A DNA stretch of 39,117 nucleotides from contig CANJIU010000092.1 in the NCBI GenBank assembly GCA_947474365.1, forward strand, positions 1 through 39,117, given 5' to 3'. Positions within the stretch are counted from its first letter, which is position 1, and the number at the start of each line of letters is the position of its first letter. A program made the translations under genes and the position numbers. The notes beneath the pieces were generated by a model, which saw only the letters and a list, made by a program, of their open reading frames with translations, had not been told where the DNA came from and did not search any database. Below are positions 8,201 to 16,051 of the stretch, piece after piece. Source of the stretch: Opitutia bacterium (GTDB lineage: Bacteria; Verrucomicrobiota; Verrucomicrobiia; Opitutales; Opitutaceae).

Positions 8201-8700
8201 AATCTCTGACCTTCATGTCGCGGGCTGCAACGCGACACGCCCGTTCCCTCGCACGCGTGCTCCTCGGTGCGGTCTTCCTCGTCGCCGGTGCGCTCAAGAT
8301 TGCCCACCCGGTTGATTTTCATTCCGACCTGCTAGCGTACGACGTGCCCCTGCCTGATGTCGTTTTTCGCCTCGTGGCTGTCGTCCTGCCCTGGCTCGAA
8401 GCGATCTGCGGTGCCGCCTTGCTCGCCAATGTCTGGACCGAGACGGCGGGAGCCGTGGTGACGGCGATGTGCCTGGCGTTTGTGGTCATGCTCGGCCAGG
8501 CGGTGATGCGTGGACTCGAATTGACGTGCGGTTGCCTCGGTCCGGAAGACGAGGGTTGGTTTGACCGGCCCGGCGTGGCACTCATCCGCGCGGCCGTCTT
8601 GTTGGTGGGATCAGTCTGGTTGTGGTTGAATCCGACTGAGAATGACCCCAGTGGATCGGCTTCGTCCGGCCGTCGGGAAACCCCGGACCAACTCTCCTGA
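8197..8700 (+). CDS. MauE/DoxX-like membrane redox protein
   Basis: A 167-residue integral membrane protein with four hydrophobic segments: ARVLLGAVFLVAGALKI near residue 20, a second near 60-80, a third near 88-105 and a last one near 130-150. The start VLLGAVFLVAGALKIAHP and the LTCGCLG motif fit the MauE/DoxX group, whose members support disulfide or thiol chemistry in the periplasm. The CGC pair and a further cysteine in EAICGAAL could form the redox centre. It follows the one-helix protein with an ATGA overlap and ends one nucleotide before the esterase start. Methylamine utilisation itself is not indicated: no other mau genes are present. Confidence 0.8.
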   Translation: MKSLTFMSRAATRHARSLARVLLGAVFLVAGALKIAHPVDFHSDLLAYDVPLPDVVFRLVAVVLPWLEAICGAALLANVWTETAGAVVTAMCLAFVVMLGQAVMRGLELTCGCLGPEDEGWFDRPGVALIRAAVLLVGSVWLWLNPTENDPSGSASSGRRETPDQLS

Positions 8701-8701
8701 C

Positions 8702-10024
8702 ATGAAATTTACCTCGTTCGTTCTTCTTTCGTTGCTGGGACTTGGAGCATCGTTTGCGGCCGACCGGAAGGTAAAGTCGGCTTCCGCCTTAACCGCCGCA
8801 CCGAACCCACCCAACACCGATTTCTCCGCCTACGCGGAAAAGGCACCGTGGGTGCTCTCTGATGCGTTTCTCCGGGCGGCGGCGGCGAACGGTCGCGAAA
8901 ACGTCTCCGAGTCGAAGGTCGCGCCGTACTCGCTGCCAGGTCTTTTTACCTTTTCCGACGGGAGAAAAGTCAGCACGCCGGCGGCGTGGGAGAGTGCGCG
9001 ACGAGCGGAACTGATCGGGATTTTTCGCCGCGAGGTTTATGGCGTTCCACCGGTCCGACCTCCCACACTCGCGTTTCACCTCCTCGAGACCGATCCGCAC
9101 GCCCTGAACGACCAGGCCACGCTGAAGCGGGTGGCGATCCGTTTTCAACTAGGAGGCGAGACCTTTGAGTTCCATCTCTCGCTCTTCGTGCCGAATCGCC
9201 GAACCGGCAAGGCCCCGGTCTTCTTGCTGCTCAATCATCGGAGCACTGCCAACACCGACACCACTCGACGGATTCGTTCGGAGTTTTGGCCAGTCGAGTA
9301 CGCCATCGGTCGCGGCTATGCGATGGCGGCGATCAACGTGGCTGATGAAGTCGATCCCGACGAGCCCAAGGCGACGACTGGCATCCGGGCGTTTTACCGC
9401 CGATTGCATCCGAAGCCCGAGGAGCTCACGTGGGCGACGATCGCGGCGTGGGCGTGGTCGGGTTCGCGGGCGGTGGATTATTTCGAAACGGATCCGGACA
9501 TCGACGTCACACGGGTTGCGGTAATCGGGCATTCGCGCACCGGCAAAACCGCGCTGTGGGCGGCCGCGCAGGACACTCGATTTGCGCTGGCGTGCGTCAA
9601 TTGTGCCGGAGAGGGAGGGCCGGCGCTGAGCCGGCGTAATTTTGGCGAGACGCTCGGGATGATCACCACGAATTTCCCTCATTGGTTCACGCCCGCCTAC
9701 GCCCGCTATGCTGATCGGATCGCTTCGCTCCCTGTCGACCAGCATGAACTCGTCGCGCTGGTGGCGCCACGCGGATACCATGGCGCCGACGCGACCGAGG
9801 ACCTGCACGCGGATCCGCGCGGTTCGTGGCTTGCCTTGGTCGAGGCGTCCAAGGTCTGGGCGATGCAGGGCAGGGCGGCGACGCTGGCCGACGAGATGCC
9901 GCTCGTGAATGACCTGTTGATGAATGGCCCGATCGCCTACCACATACGTAAGGGCGGGCATGCGTTGACCACCTTTGATTGGAAATTGCACTTGGACCAT
10001 GCGGACCGCCTTTTTCGACGGTAA
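8702..10024 (+). CDS. CE15-type glucuronoyl esterase, secreted
   Basis: A 440-residue alpha/beta hydrolase with signal peptide (MKFTSFVLLSLLGLGASFA). The nucleophile motif GHSRTGKT (Ser278) matches the GxSRxGK signature of family CE15 glucuronoyl methylesterases. The catalytic His is His420 in RKGGHALTTFDW. A candidate acid is Glu304 in NCAGEGG. The WAWSGSRAVDYFET segment before the nucleophile is also typical. CE15 enzymes cut ester bonds between glucuronic acid and lignin alcohols, or methyl esters, in glucuronoxylan. ATG 8702 gives a clean leader; an in-frame ATG at 8642 would overlap the MauE-like gene and add residues before the signal. It sits in the operon with a TonB receptor and a lactonase-like hydrolase, so plant-wall material is plausible. 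A pectic or other uronate ester is an alternative. Confidence 0.88.
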   Translation: MKFTSFVLLSLLGLGASFAADRKVKSASALTAAPNPPNTDFSAYAEKAPWVLSDAFLRAAAANGRENVSESKVAPYSLPGLFTFSDGRKVSTPAAWESARRAELIGIFRREVYGVPPVRPPTLAFHLLETDPHALNDQATLKRVAIRFQLGGETFEFHLSLFVPNRRTGKAPVFLLLNHRSTANTDTTRRIRSEFWPVEYAIGRGYAMAAINVADEVDPDEPKATTGIRAFYRRLHPKPEELTWATIAAWAWSGSRAVDYFETDPDIDVTRVAVIGHSRTGKTALWAAAQDTRFALACVNCAGEGGPALSRRNFGETLGMITTNFPHWFTPAYARYADRIASLPVDQHELVALVAPRGYHGADATEDLHADPRGSWLALVEASKVWAMQGRAATLADEMPLVNDLLMNGPIAYHIRKGGHALTTFDWKLHLDHADRLFRR

Positions 10025-10060
10025 CTTTTGCGCCGCCCTGCCGCTACGGTTGTCACATTG

Positions 10061-10822
10061 ATGGATACCACTCCACTTCATGGCCGCGTGGCCCTCGTGA
10101 CGGGCGCCAACGATCCCGAGGGGCTCGGCTACGGCATTGCGCAGCGCCTCGCTGGAGACGGCGCGAGGGTGTACTTCGGGTGCCGAACGGCGGAGCAGGT
10201 TCACGCCCTCACGGAAAACCTGCGCCCAGCCGAAGCCGCGCACGCCGTTCGGCTCGACATAGCGAATCCGGATTCAATCCAGGAGGCGTTTCGTCAGATT
10301 GAGGCAAGCGCTGGTCGCCTCGACATCCTCGTCAACAACGCCGGCGACGGCGCCAATTGTTCCGCACTGGAGGAAACGGCGGAGCAGTGGGATCGCATTA
10401 TGACGGCGAATGCGCGCGGATCGTTCCTGTGCGCGCAGGCGGCGGCTCGGCTGATGTCGCCGCGCCGGTTTGGCCGCATCGTGAACATCAGTTCCCAGGC
10501 GGGGACGGTGGCCATTGTCGATCACGTGGCGTACTCTTCGTCGAAGGCGGCGCTGAACATGTTGACGAAGAGCCTGGCGTTGGAATGGGCCGCACTTGGG
10601 ATCACGGTCAACGCCGTCGCCCCCACCTATCTCATGACCCCGGGCACCCGGCCGTCATTGGAGCAACCGGCCTTTCTGGCGTCGGTCCTTGCGCGCATTC
10701 CGGTGGGGCGGGTCGGATCAATCGACGATGTCGCCCACGCGGTCGCCTTTCTCTGTCATCCCGATTCCAGTCTTATTACCGGGATGATTCTGCCCGTCGA
10801 TGGCGGTTGGACGCTGGCATAG
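10061..10822 (+). CDS. SDR-family oxidoreductase
   Basis: A 253-residue classical short-chain dehydrogenase/reductase, cytosolic. The NAD(P)-binding start VALVTGANDPEGLGYGIA is a slightly extended form of the TGxxxGxG loop. Further motifs are NNAG (in DILVNNAGDG), the catalytic serine in NISSQAG, and YSSSK (YxxxK), followed by AAPLG-type ITVNAVAPTYLMTP. The closing DGGWTLA is typical. ATG 10061 follows the esterase stop by 36 nt. It is the last gene of the operon and could oxidise a sugar or aldonate formed from the imported substrate; FabG-like reduction is a less likely alternative. Its stop lies 21 nt from the end of the convergent LacI gene. Confidence 0.88.
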   Translation: MDTTPLHGRVALVTGANDPEGLGYGIAQRLAGDGARVYFGCRTAEQVHALTENLRPAEAAHAVRLDIANPDSIQEAFRQIEASAGRLDILVNNAGDGANCSALEETAEQWDRIMTANARGSFLCAQAAARLMSPRRFGRIVNISSQAGTVAIVDHVAYSSSKAALNMLTKSLALEWAALGITVNAVAPTYLMTPGTRPSLEQPAFLASVLARIPVGRVGSIDDVAHAVAFLCHPDSSLITGMILPVDGGWTLA

Positions 10823-10843
10823 TCGGAGCGACGCCGGCTCGTT

Positions 10844-11929
10844 TCAAATCAGCGCGCGACGGTGTTTCCCCGGACCCGGTGCGCTCAGTCCAGCGCTCCA
10901 GTCGCCGCGCACCAGATGAAGTCGCGGAGCCGTGGTGGCGCCGGCGTTCCAGCGGTGGAGCTTCGCGACGAGAAGTTCGATCGCGTCTTCGCCCACCTGG
11001 CGTTCGTTTTGCAAGATGCCCGCGACTTTTCCCGTCGTGTCGTGGACCGAGAGTGAAACGAGCCCGACCTCCGGAGGCGCGCCGGAGAGTTTCTCCTCGT
11101 GCCGTAGCGAAAACACGATGGCGTCGACGCGGTACCGGGCGATCCAGGCGTTCAGCTGGGCGGGAATTTCATCCCGGGTCTCCGGCATGAGAACGGGAAT
11201 CCGGGCCCGCGGCGGCAATTGCTGCTGGGCGACCAGGAAGCCCGACCACCAGCGGTTTTCCAGGCGCCGGCTGATGTTGGCGGGCAGGGCGAGACCAATC
11301 CGGCGATAACCGAGGGCGAGGCAGCGTTCGAAGGCTAGTTGCGCCCCGTGAAAATGGTCGTCCGACACGCGGTCGATGCCCGGTTCCTTTACGCTCATTC
11401 CCAGGCCCACGGCGGCGAAATTCGTGATGTCGAATTCCAGTCTCGTTTCCTCGCCCGACAGGGGTGCAACGAGCAGCCCGTGAATGCCGCGGGCCCGCAA
11501 CAGCGTGGCCAGTCGTTCAGGCCGCATGGCGGGATCGCCCAGTGAAAATTCCTCCAGACTGAAGCCCAGTTCAGTGGCATGCGATTGCGCCGACGCGTGA
11601 AACCGCCGCAAGGGACCGGCCTGCCTCCACGAGTCAGGCGGGACATGCGACGTGAGAAAGGCGAGGGACGCCCGGGCCGCGGCCGCGCCCTTGGCCCGCG
11701 ATCGCCGGACGCTCATTAAGGCGGCCACGAGCGGATTCTTCTGGTAGCCGAGGCGGCGCGCCGCAGCGAGCACCCGGTCGCGCGTGGCCGGGGGAATGCT
11801 GGGGTGACTTTGCAGGGCGAGCGAGACCGCCGAGCGCGAAATCCCGGCGAGTGCCGCCACGTCGCGCATCGAAACGCGTCCGTTGGCGTCGGCCGGCGCT
11901 GTCCTCCTGCCCGTGGATTTTGCGGCCAT
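10844..11929 (-). CDS. LacI-family regulator
   Basis: A 361-residue regulator. The DNA-binding domain near the N-terminus reads VSMRDVAALAGISRSAVSLA, followed by IPPATRDRVLAAARRLGYQK and the LacI hinge region. The effector domain (about 75-350) is a periplasmic-binding-protein fold, including RIGLALPANI and VGLVSLSVHD. ATG 11929 was chosen: the frame continues to 12043 but that extension has no LacI homology and crosses the presumed regulatory region. The gene is divergent from the TonB receptor at 12213, with 283 nt between, so it may control that receptor and itself. It shares the segment KNPLVAALMS with the second LacI protein (29616-30659), indicating paralogues. Confidence 0.9.
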   Translation of the reverse strand: MAAKSTGRRTAPADANGRVSMRDVAALAGISRSAVSLALQSHPSIPPATRDRVLAAARRLGYQKNPLVAALMSVRRSRAKGAAAARASLAFLTSHVPPDSWRQAGPLRRFHASAQSHATELGFSLEEFSLGDPAMRPERLATLLRARGIHGLLVAPLSGEETRLEFDITNFAAVGLGMSVKEPGIDRVSDDHFHGAQLAFERCLALGYRRIGLALPANISRRLENRWWSGFLVAQQQLPPRARIPVLMPETRDEIPAQLNAWIARYRVDAIVFSLRHEEKLSGAPPEVGLVSLSVHDTTGKVAGILQNERQVGEDAIELLVAKLHRWNAGATTAPRLHLVRGDWSAGLSAPGPGKHRRALI

Positions 11930-11965
11930 GTGGGGCGCATTGAAGCAGAATTTCCGCCACCCTTG

Positions 11966-12001
11966 GCAACCGGTAAACCCGCGCCGGTTAACGATAGTTG
12001 C
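11966..12001. promoter_or_regulatory. Candidate operator in the LacI/receptor divergent gap
   Basis: The region holds AACCGG at 11968-11973 and CCGGTT at 11984-11989 as an inverted pair with a 10-nt spacer. The same bases form a near direct repeat, CCGGTAAAC at 11970-11978 and CCGGTTAAC at 11984-11992. GCAAC and GTTGC flank the block. It lies 37-72 nt upstream of the LacI start, a natural position for autoregulation or joint control of the divergent receptor. There is no experimental or comparative support in the window. Confidence 0.3.
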
Positions 12002-12212
12002 AAATCCTCGATCGGGGCGGAATCCGATGCCGCGGTACGCCATCCACCCGGAGTTCTCCTCCCGGGAGAGGGCAGGGCGGTTCCGGCGGTGGACACGTGT
12101 GGCCGGATTTACTCAACAATGCCAGTGACCTGACATTTGCGTGCATAGCCAGCCGGCTCTTGATTCCCGGTCCCTGACTTTGCCCCCCCTGGGCTGCATT
12201 CCGTTTTTCAAC

Positions 12213-14630
12213 ATGACCAACCAACAAACCCCAACCTTCGCGCGGCGATCTTTCCTTGCCGCCGTTTCCTTCGGTGCCCTCGCGATTGCTCCCGGTCTTC
12301 CGGCGGCCGTGCCGCCTCCCTCTGACACGATCGAACTCTCGCCGTTTGAGGTCAGTGCCTCATCGGTGCGCGGGTATGTCGCTTCGGAGACGATGACCGG
12401 CAGTCGGGTGAAAACGCCCATTCTTGATCTCCCCTACACGGTCAACGTGCTGACGAGCGAGTTCTTTGAAGACTTCGGCATCCTCCATCTTCTGGACAAT
12501 GTGACGCAGATTGGCGGATTCACCGGACTCGACATCGGCGGAAATTTCAACCTGCGGGGATTCTCGTCCTCCAATCAGCTCCGTGACGGCTTCTTCCGTC
12601 TCGGCCGATACGGCACCAGCAACATCGATCGCATGGAAATCATCAAGGGTTCCAGCGCGGCCATCTATGGACGCACGTCGCCGGGCGGCATGGTGAACAT
12701 GATTTCCAAAAGCCCGAAGGACACCGCCAGCCAGAAGCTCTCCTACAACTATGGCGACCTTGGCACGCAGCGCGTCACGTTTGAAAGCACCGGTCCGCTG
12801 CTGTCCGAAACCCTGGGCAAGACCCGGTATGTTCTGACGGGAAGTCACTACCAACGCGCCTTTGATCAGGACTATGCGCGGGATCGCAACCACGAGTACT
12901 ATCTGGGCATCGACCACACATTTGCCGATGCTTCAAAGGTCTTCTTTTCCGTCGAGTATTACCTGCAGGTGCGCCACGCGCCGCCGAGCGCCGTGCCGCT
13001 GATCACCGACCAAAAGCGGACTGCTGCGACCACGGATGATGTCGCCGTCGGTTACGCGCTCAATCTTGGCAAGTTCAACACCGAGGGACCGCACAGCGAA
13101 CTCAACCGAGGCAACACCAGCCTGACGGCCCTCTATGAGAAATCCTTCAATTCCGTTTTCTCCACACGGGTTTCGGGCAATACCTATCGGGCCCGCCGCT
13201 GGGATTTCAACTACACCAATCAATGGACGGCCATTACGATTAATCCCGCGGTGACCACCACGCCGGTGCGGACCGCCCGGGGAGCCACGCCCTCCCGGGG
13301 AAGAATCTATGAGGACGGTGGCGGCTTCCAAGGGGACCTGCTGGCCCATTATTGGACCAACGACCACGCCGTCGAGCACCGCACCTTGGTCACGGTCGAT
13401 ATCAACGATTACTACCAGTGGAACCCCACGCTCAGCTACGCCGGGGCGACCAATCCCGACATCGTCGCGTGGAACACCGCCCGTTTTGTCAACCTGGACG
13501 CCGATTTGAATCCGATCGGTCCGATCGCCTACTTCCCGAAGGGCAGTCAGGATTCGCCCGGGGAAATTCTCACCCGCAGCTGGAAGAAACACACGACCGC
13601 GCGCGGTGGTAACATGCGCCAGCAATCCGCCTTTCTTTCCGGCCGGCTTCTCACCTATGCGGGTTTCCGGTTCGACTCGGTCGAGAATCAGCACCGCGAC
13701 CTGACGACGGCCACGTCGTCGTTCACGCCGTTCATCCCCGGCTATGTTCCCGGACAGGTGATTCGCAAGACGTACAAGGAACTGAAACCTAACGTCGGCG
13801 TGAACCACCGGCTCGCGTCGAATTTCCGCGTCTATGCCAATTTCAGCGAAAGCTACTTCATCGATCAGGGCGACACACCGCTCCAGATTGCTGATCCTGG
13901 ATATCGCACGCAGACCGCGAAGGGATATGACTACGGCTTCAAGGGCGCGGCCATCGACAATCGCCTCAATTACACCGTCAGCGGCTTTTACATCAACCGG
14001 ATGAACGTCAGTGTCACCGACAGTGTCGAAACCCCGGCTGGCTCTGGCAATTTCCTCGATACGACCCGCAGCAATGGCGACCAATTGGTCCGCGGTTATG
14101 AAGCCGACGTCAATTGGCTGGTGACCGATCAGGTGTCCCTGCTTGCCAGCTATGGCAACGTCCACTCGATCTACACGAACTTCGGTTCTTCGTTTCCCGC
14201 CGCCGTCGGCCGTGCGGTGCAATGGATTTCCCCCTACAACGGCAGCGTGAGCGCAAAATATTCCGCAACACGGGGGACGCTGAAGGGTTTTTCCGTCAAC
14301 GCCGGCGTCACGTTCGTGGGCGCCACACCCACCGAGGCACCCAATGCCGGCGACGTATATGCGACCGTGCGGGGCACTGGAGCCCGGGTGGTGACGAGCT
14401 CAACCGGCCAGTGGAATCTGCGCGCGCCGGCCTACCAGCTCTGCAGCATTGGCCTGCGCTACCAGCTCCCTGGCAGTTCGAATTATTCGCACACCTTTGC
14501 GTTCAACGTGAACAACCTGTTCGACAAGGTCTATCTCCGCGCTGGTTCGAGTACGGCGACCCGCCTTCGTGGTGAGCCGCGCGCGGTGTTCTTCACGTAC
14601 ACACTGACGCATCGTGGCGATCGGTTCTGA
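12213..14630 (+). CDS. TonB-dependent receptor, siderophore-receptor-like fold
   Basis: An 805-residue outer-membrane receptor. The leader MTNQQTPTFARRSFLAAVSF contains a twin-arginine-like ARRSFLAA, unusual for a beta-barrel protein. Then come IELSPFEVSA, a plug domain with NLRGFSSSNQLRDGFFR and DRMEIIKGSSAAIYGRTSPG, and a barrel ending in RGDRF. The plug layout resembles FhuA/FpvA-like receptors, which in Verrucomicrobia are often found with glycan-degrading genes. ATG 12213 was chosen over an upstream GTG at 12141, because it places the leader at the N-terminus. It is divergent from the LacI gene and followed 82 nt later by a sulfatase, so it is the probable uptake gate of the sulfatase/PL6 locus. 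Confidence 0.92.
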   Translation: MTNQQTPTFARRSFLAAVSFGALAIAPGLPAAVPPPSDTIELSPFEVSASSVRGYVASETMTGSRVKTPILDLPYTVNVLTSEFFEDFGILHLLDNVTQIGGFTGLDIGGNFNLRGFSSSNQLRDGFFRLGRYGTSNIDRMEIIKGSSAAIYGRTSPGGMVNMISKSPKDTASQKLSYNYGDLGTQRVTFESTGPLLSETLGKTRYVLTGSHYQRAFDQDYARDRNHEYYLGIDHTFADASKVFFSVEYYLQVRHAPPSAVPLITDQKRTAATTDDVAVGYALNLGKFNTEGPHSELNRGNTSLTALYEKSFNSVFSTRVSGNTYRARRWDFNYTNQWTAITINPAVTTTPVRTARGATPSRGRIYEDGGGFQGDLLAHYWTNDHAVEHRTLVTVDINDYYQWNPTLSYAGATNPDIVAWNTARFVNLDADLNPIGPIAYFPKGSQDSPGEILTRSWKKHTTARGGNMRQQSAFLSGRLLTYAGFRFDSVENQHRDLTTATSSFTPFIPGYVPGQVIRKTYKELKPNVGVNHRLASNFRVYANFSESYFIDQGDTPLQIADPGYRTQTAKGYDYGFKGAAIDNRLNYTVSGFYINRMNVSVTDSVETPAGSGNFLDTTRSNGDQLVRGYEADVNWLVTDQVSLLASYGNVHSIYTNFGSSFPAAVGRAVQWISPYNGSVSAKYSATRGTLKGFSVNAGVTFVGATPTEAPNAGDVYATVRGTGARVVTSSTGQWNLRAPAYQLCSIGLRYQLPGSSNYSHTFAFNVNNLFDKVYLRAGSSTATRLRGEPRAVFFTYTLTHRGDRF

Positions 14631-14712
14631 TGGCAACATTGCCTTCTGCCGGTCCCTGCTGCCAAGCTTGTCCGAGCGGCGGTCGCATCGTTGTCGCCCC
14701 GCGATTATTCTC

Positions 14713-16041
14713 ATGAAATTCCCCGCTCTTCTTCTCGGCTTCGGTTTGCTCGTGGGCTTCACCGTGCCGGCGATCGCCGCTGGTGCTGCCCCTCAGAAGC
14801 CCAACATCATCTTCATCCTCGCGGATGACTACGGTGTCGGCGAGGTCAGCGCCTACGGGGCGGACAATTACAAGACGCCGAACATCGACGCTCTCGCGCG
14901 GGGCGGCACGCGCTACACCCACGCCTACACGCCGTCGTTGTGCGGACCCTCGCGGGCGACGATCCTGACGGGACGCTACCTGTTCCGGACGGGTGCCACG
15001 AACCAGGATGCCACAGGACGCTTCAAACCGACGGACGAGACGATGATGCCGAAGATCCTGAAGCCGGCCGGCTATGCCACGGCGGCGGTCGGCAAATGGG
15101 GCCAGCTTCCGCTCGGGCCGGGGGAATTCGGTTTCGACGAGCACCTTAAGTTCCAGGGCAGCGGCGCGTACTGGAACACCCAGGACAAGGCGAAGAACTA
15201 CCTCGTGAACGGGAAATCAACGCCCCTGCGCGACAAGGAGTATCTGCCCGACGTGATGCACCAGTTCGTCGTCGATTTCATCACAAAGCATCACGACGAC
15301 CCGTTCTATATCTACTATTCGATGTCCCACGTGCACACGGAAATCCTGCCGACGCCGGAGAGCAAGGCGGGCGCGGACGACGTTGAGGTCTATGGCGACA
15401 ACGTGAGGTACATGGACAAGCTGGTGGGCAAGCTCGTCGCCGAGCTCGATCGCCAGAAATTGCGCGAGAAGACGCTCATTGTTTTCTTTGGCGACAATGG
15501 CACCGCTACCACACGGGCGGACCGGGCCGTAATCGGTGGTCGCCGGCTCGACGGTGCGAAGGGGTCGATGCTCGAAGGCGGCAGCCTGGAGCCGTTAATC
15601 GTCAACTGGCCCGGCGTCACTCCCGCGGGCAAGGTCCGCGCCGACATGATCGACTCCAGCGACTTTGTCCCCACGTTTGCCGAAATTGCGGGGGCGAAAC
15701 TCCCCGGGAAAAAACCCGTCGACGGCCGTAGTTTTGCCGGCTCGATCCGCGGGGAAAGCGGCCACGCCCGCGAATGGGTTTACCTTCAACTCGCCCGGCA
15801 ATGGTATACGCGGGAGGCTGGCTGGAAGCTGACCCAGGAAGGCAAACTCTACGAGATGAGCGACGCGCCGTTTTCCGAAAAGCTCGTTGCGCCCGATACC
15901 AAGGATCCCGCGGCCATCGCCGCCCGGAAGCGGTTACAGGTCGCGCTCGACCAGCTGAATCCGGCAGGCGGCTTCCTCGATGATGGCGACGGCTCGGGCC
16001 GTCACGCGAAGAACGTGGAAAAGAAGAAGAACAAGAAATAG
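14713..16041 (+). CDS. Secreted arylsulfatase-like, altered active site
   Basis: A 442-residue type I sulfatase with signal peptide (KFPALLLGFGLLVGFTVPAI). Metal residues appear in IIFILADDYGVG. The formylglycine site is CGPSR (Cys77-Arg81) in LCGPSRATILTGR. The segment that in arylsulfatases normally reads GKWHLG is here GKWGQLPLG: Lys128 is kept but the active-site His is Gly130. SHVHTEILPT, FGDNG and GAKGSMLEG supply the other expected positions. The C-terminus is strongly basic (VEKKKNKK). ATG 14713 fits CTCATGAA; earlier in-frame ATG at 14614 would overlap the receptor. It is followed 10 nt later by the PL6 gene. It removes sulfate from a carbohydrate, presumably before or after lyase action. 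Catalytic competence with the His change is uncertain. Confidence 0.88.
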   Translation: MKFPALLLGFGLLVGFTVPAIAAGAAPQKPNIIFILADDYGVGEVSAYGADNYKTPNIDALARGGTRYTHAYTPSLCGPSRATILTGRYLFRTGATNQDATGRFKPTDETMMPKILKPAGYATAAVGKWGQLPLGPGEFGFDEHLKFQGSGAYWNTQDKAKNYLVNGKSTPLRDKEYLPDVMHQFVVDFITKHHDDPFYIYYSMSHVHTEILPTPESKAGADDVEVYGDNVRYMDKLVGKLVAELDRQKLREKTLIVFFGDNGTATTRADRAVIGGRRLDGAKGSMLEGGSLEPLIVNWPGVTPAGKVRADMIDSSDFVPTFAEIAGAKLPGKKPVDGRSFAGSIRGESGHAREWVYLQLARQWYTREAGWKLTQEGKLYEMSDAPFSEKLVAPDTKDPAAIAARKRLQVALDQLNPAGGFLDDGDGSGRHAKNVEKKKNKK

Positions 16042-16051
16042 CGCCCGTTCG

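Noticed and set aside
7347..8700. Methylamine utilisation (mau) locus
   Set aside because: Only a MauE-like protein and a thioredoxin-fold partner are present; no methylamine dehydrogenase subunits occur.
10823..10843. Terminator between the convergent SDR and LacI genes
   Set aside because: The 21-nt gap has no stem-loop or T-run.
12933..14222. 429-codon minus-strand frame
   Set aside because: It is antisense to the TonB receptor at 12213 and has no recognisable motif.
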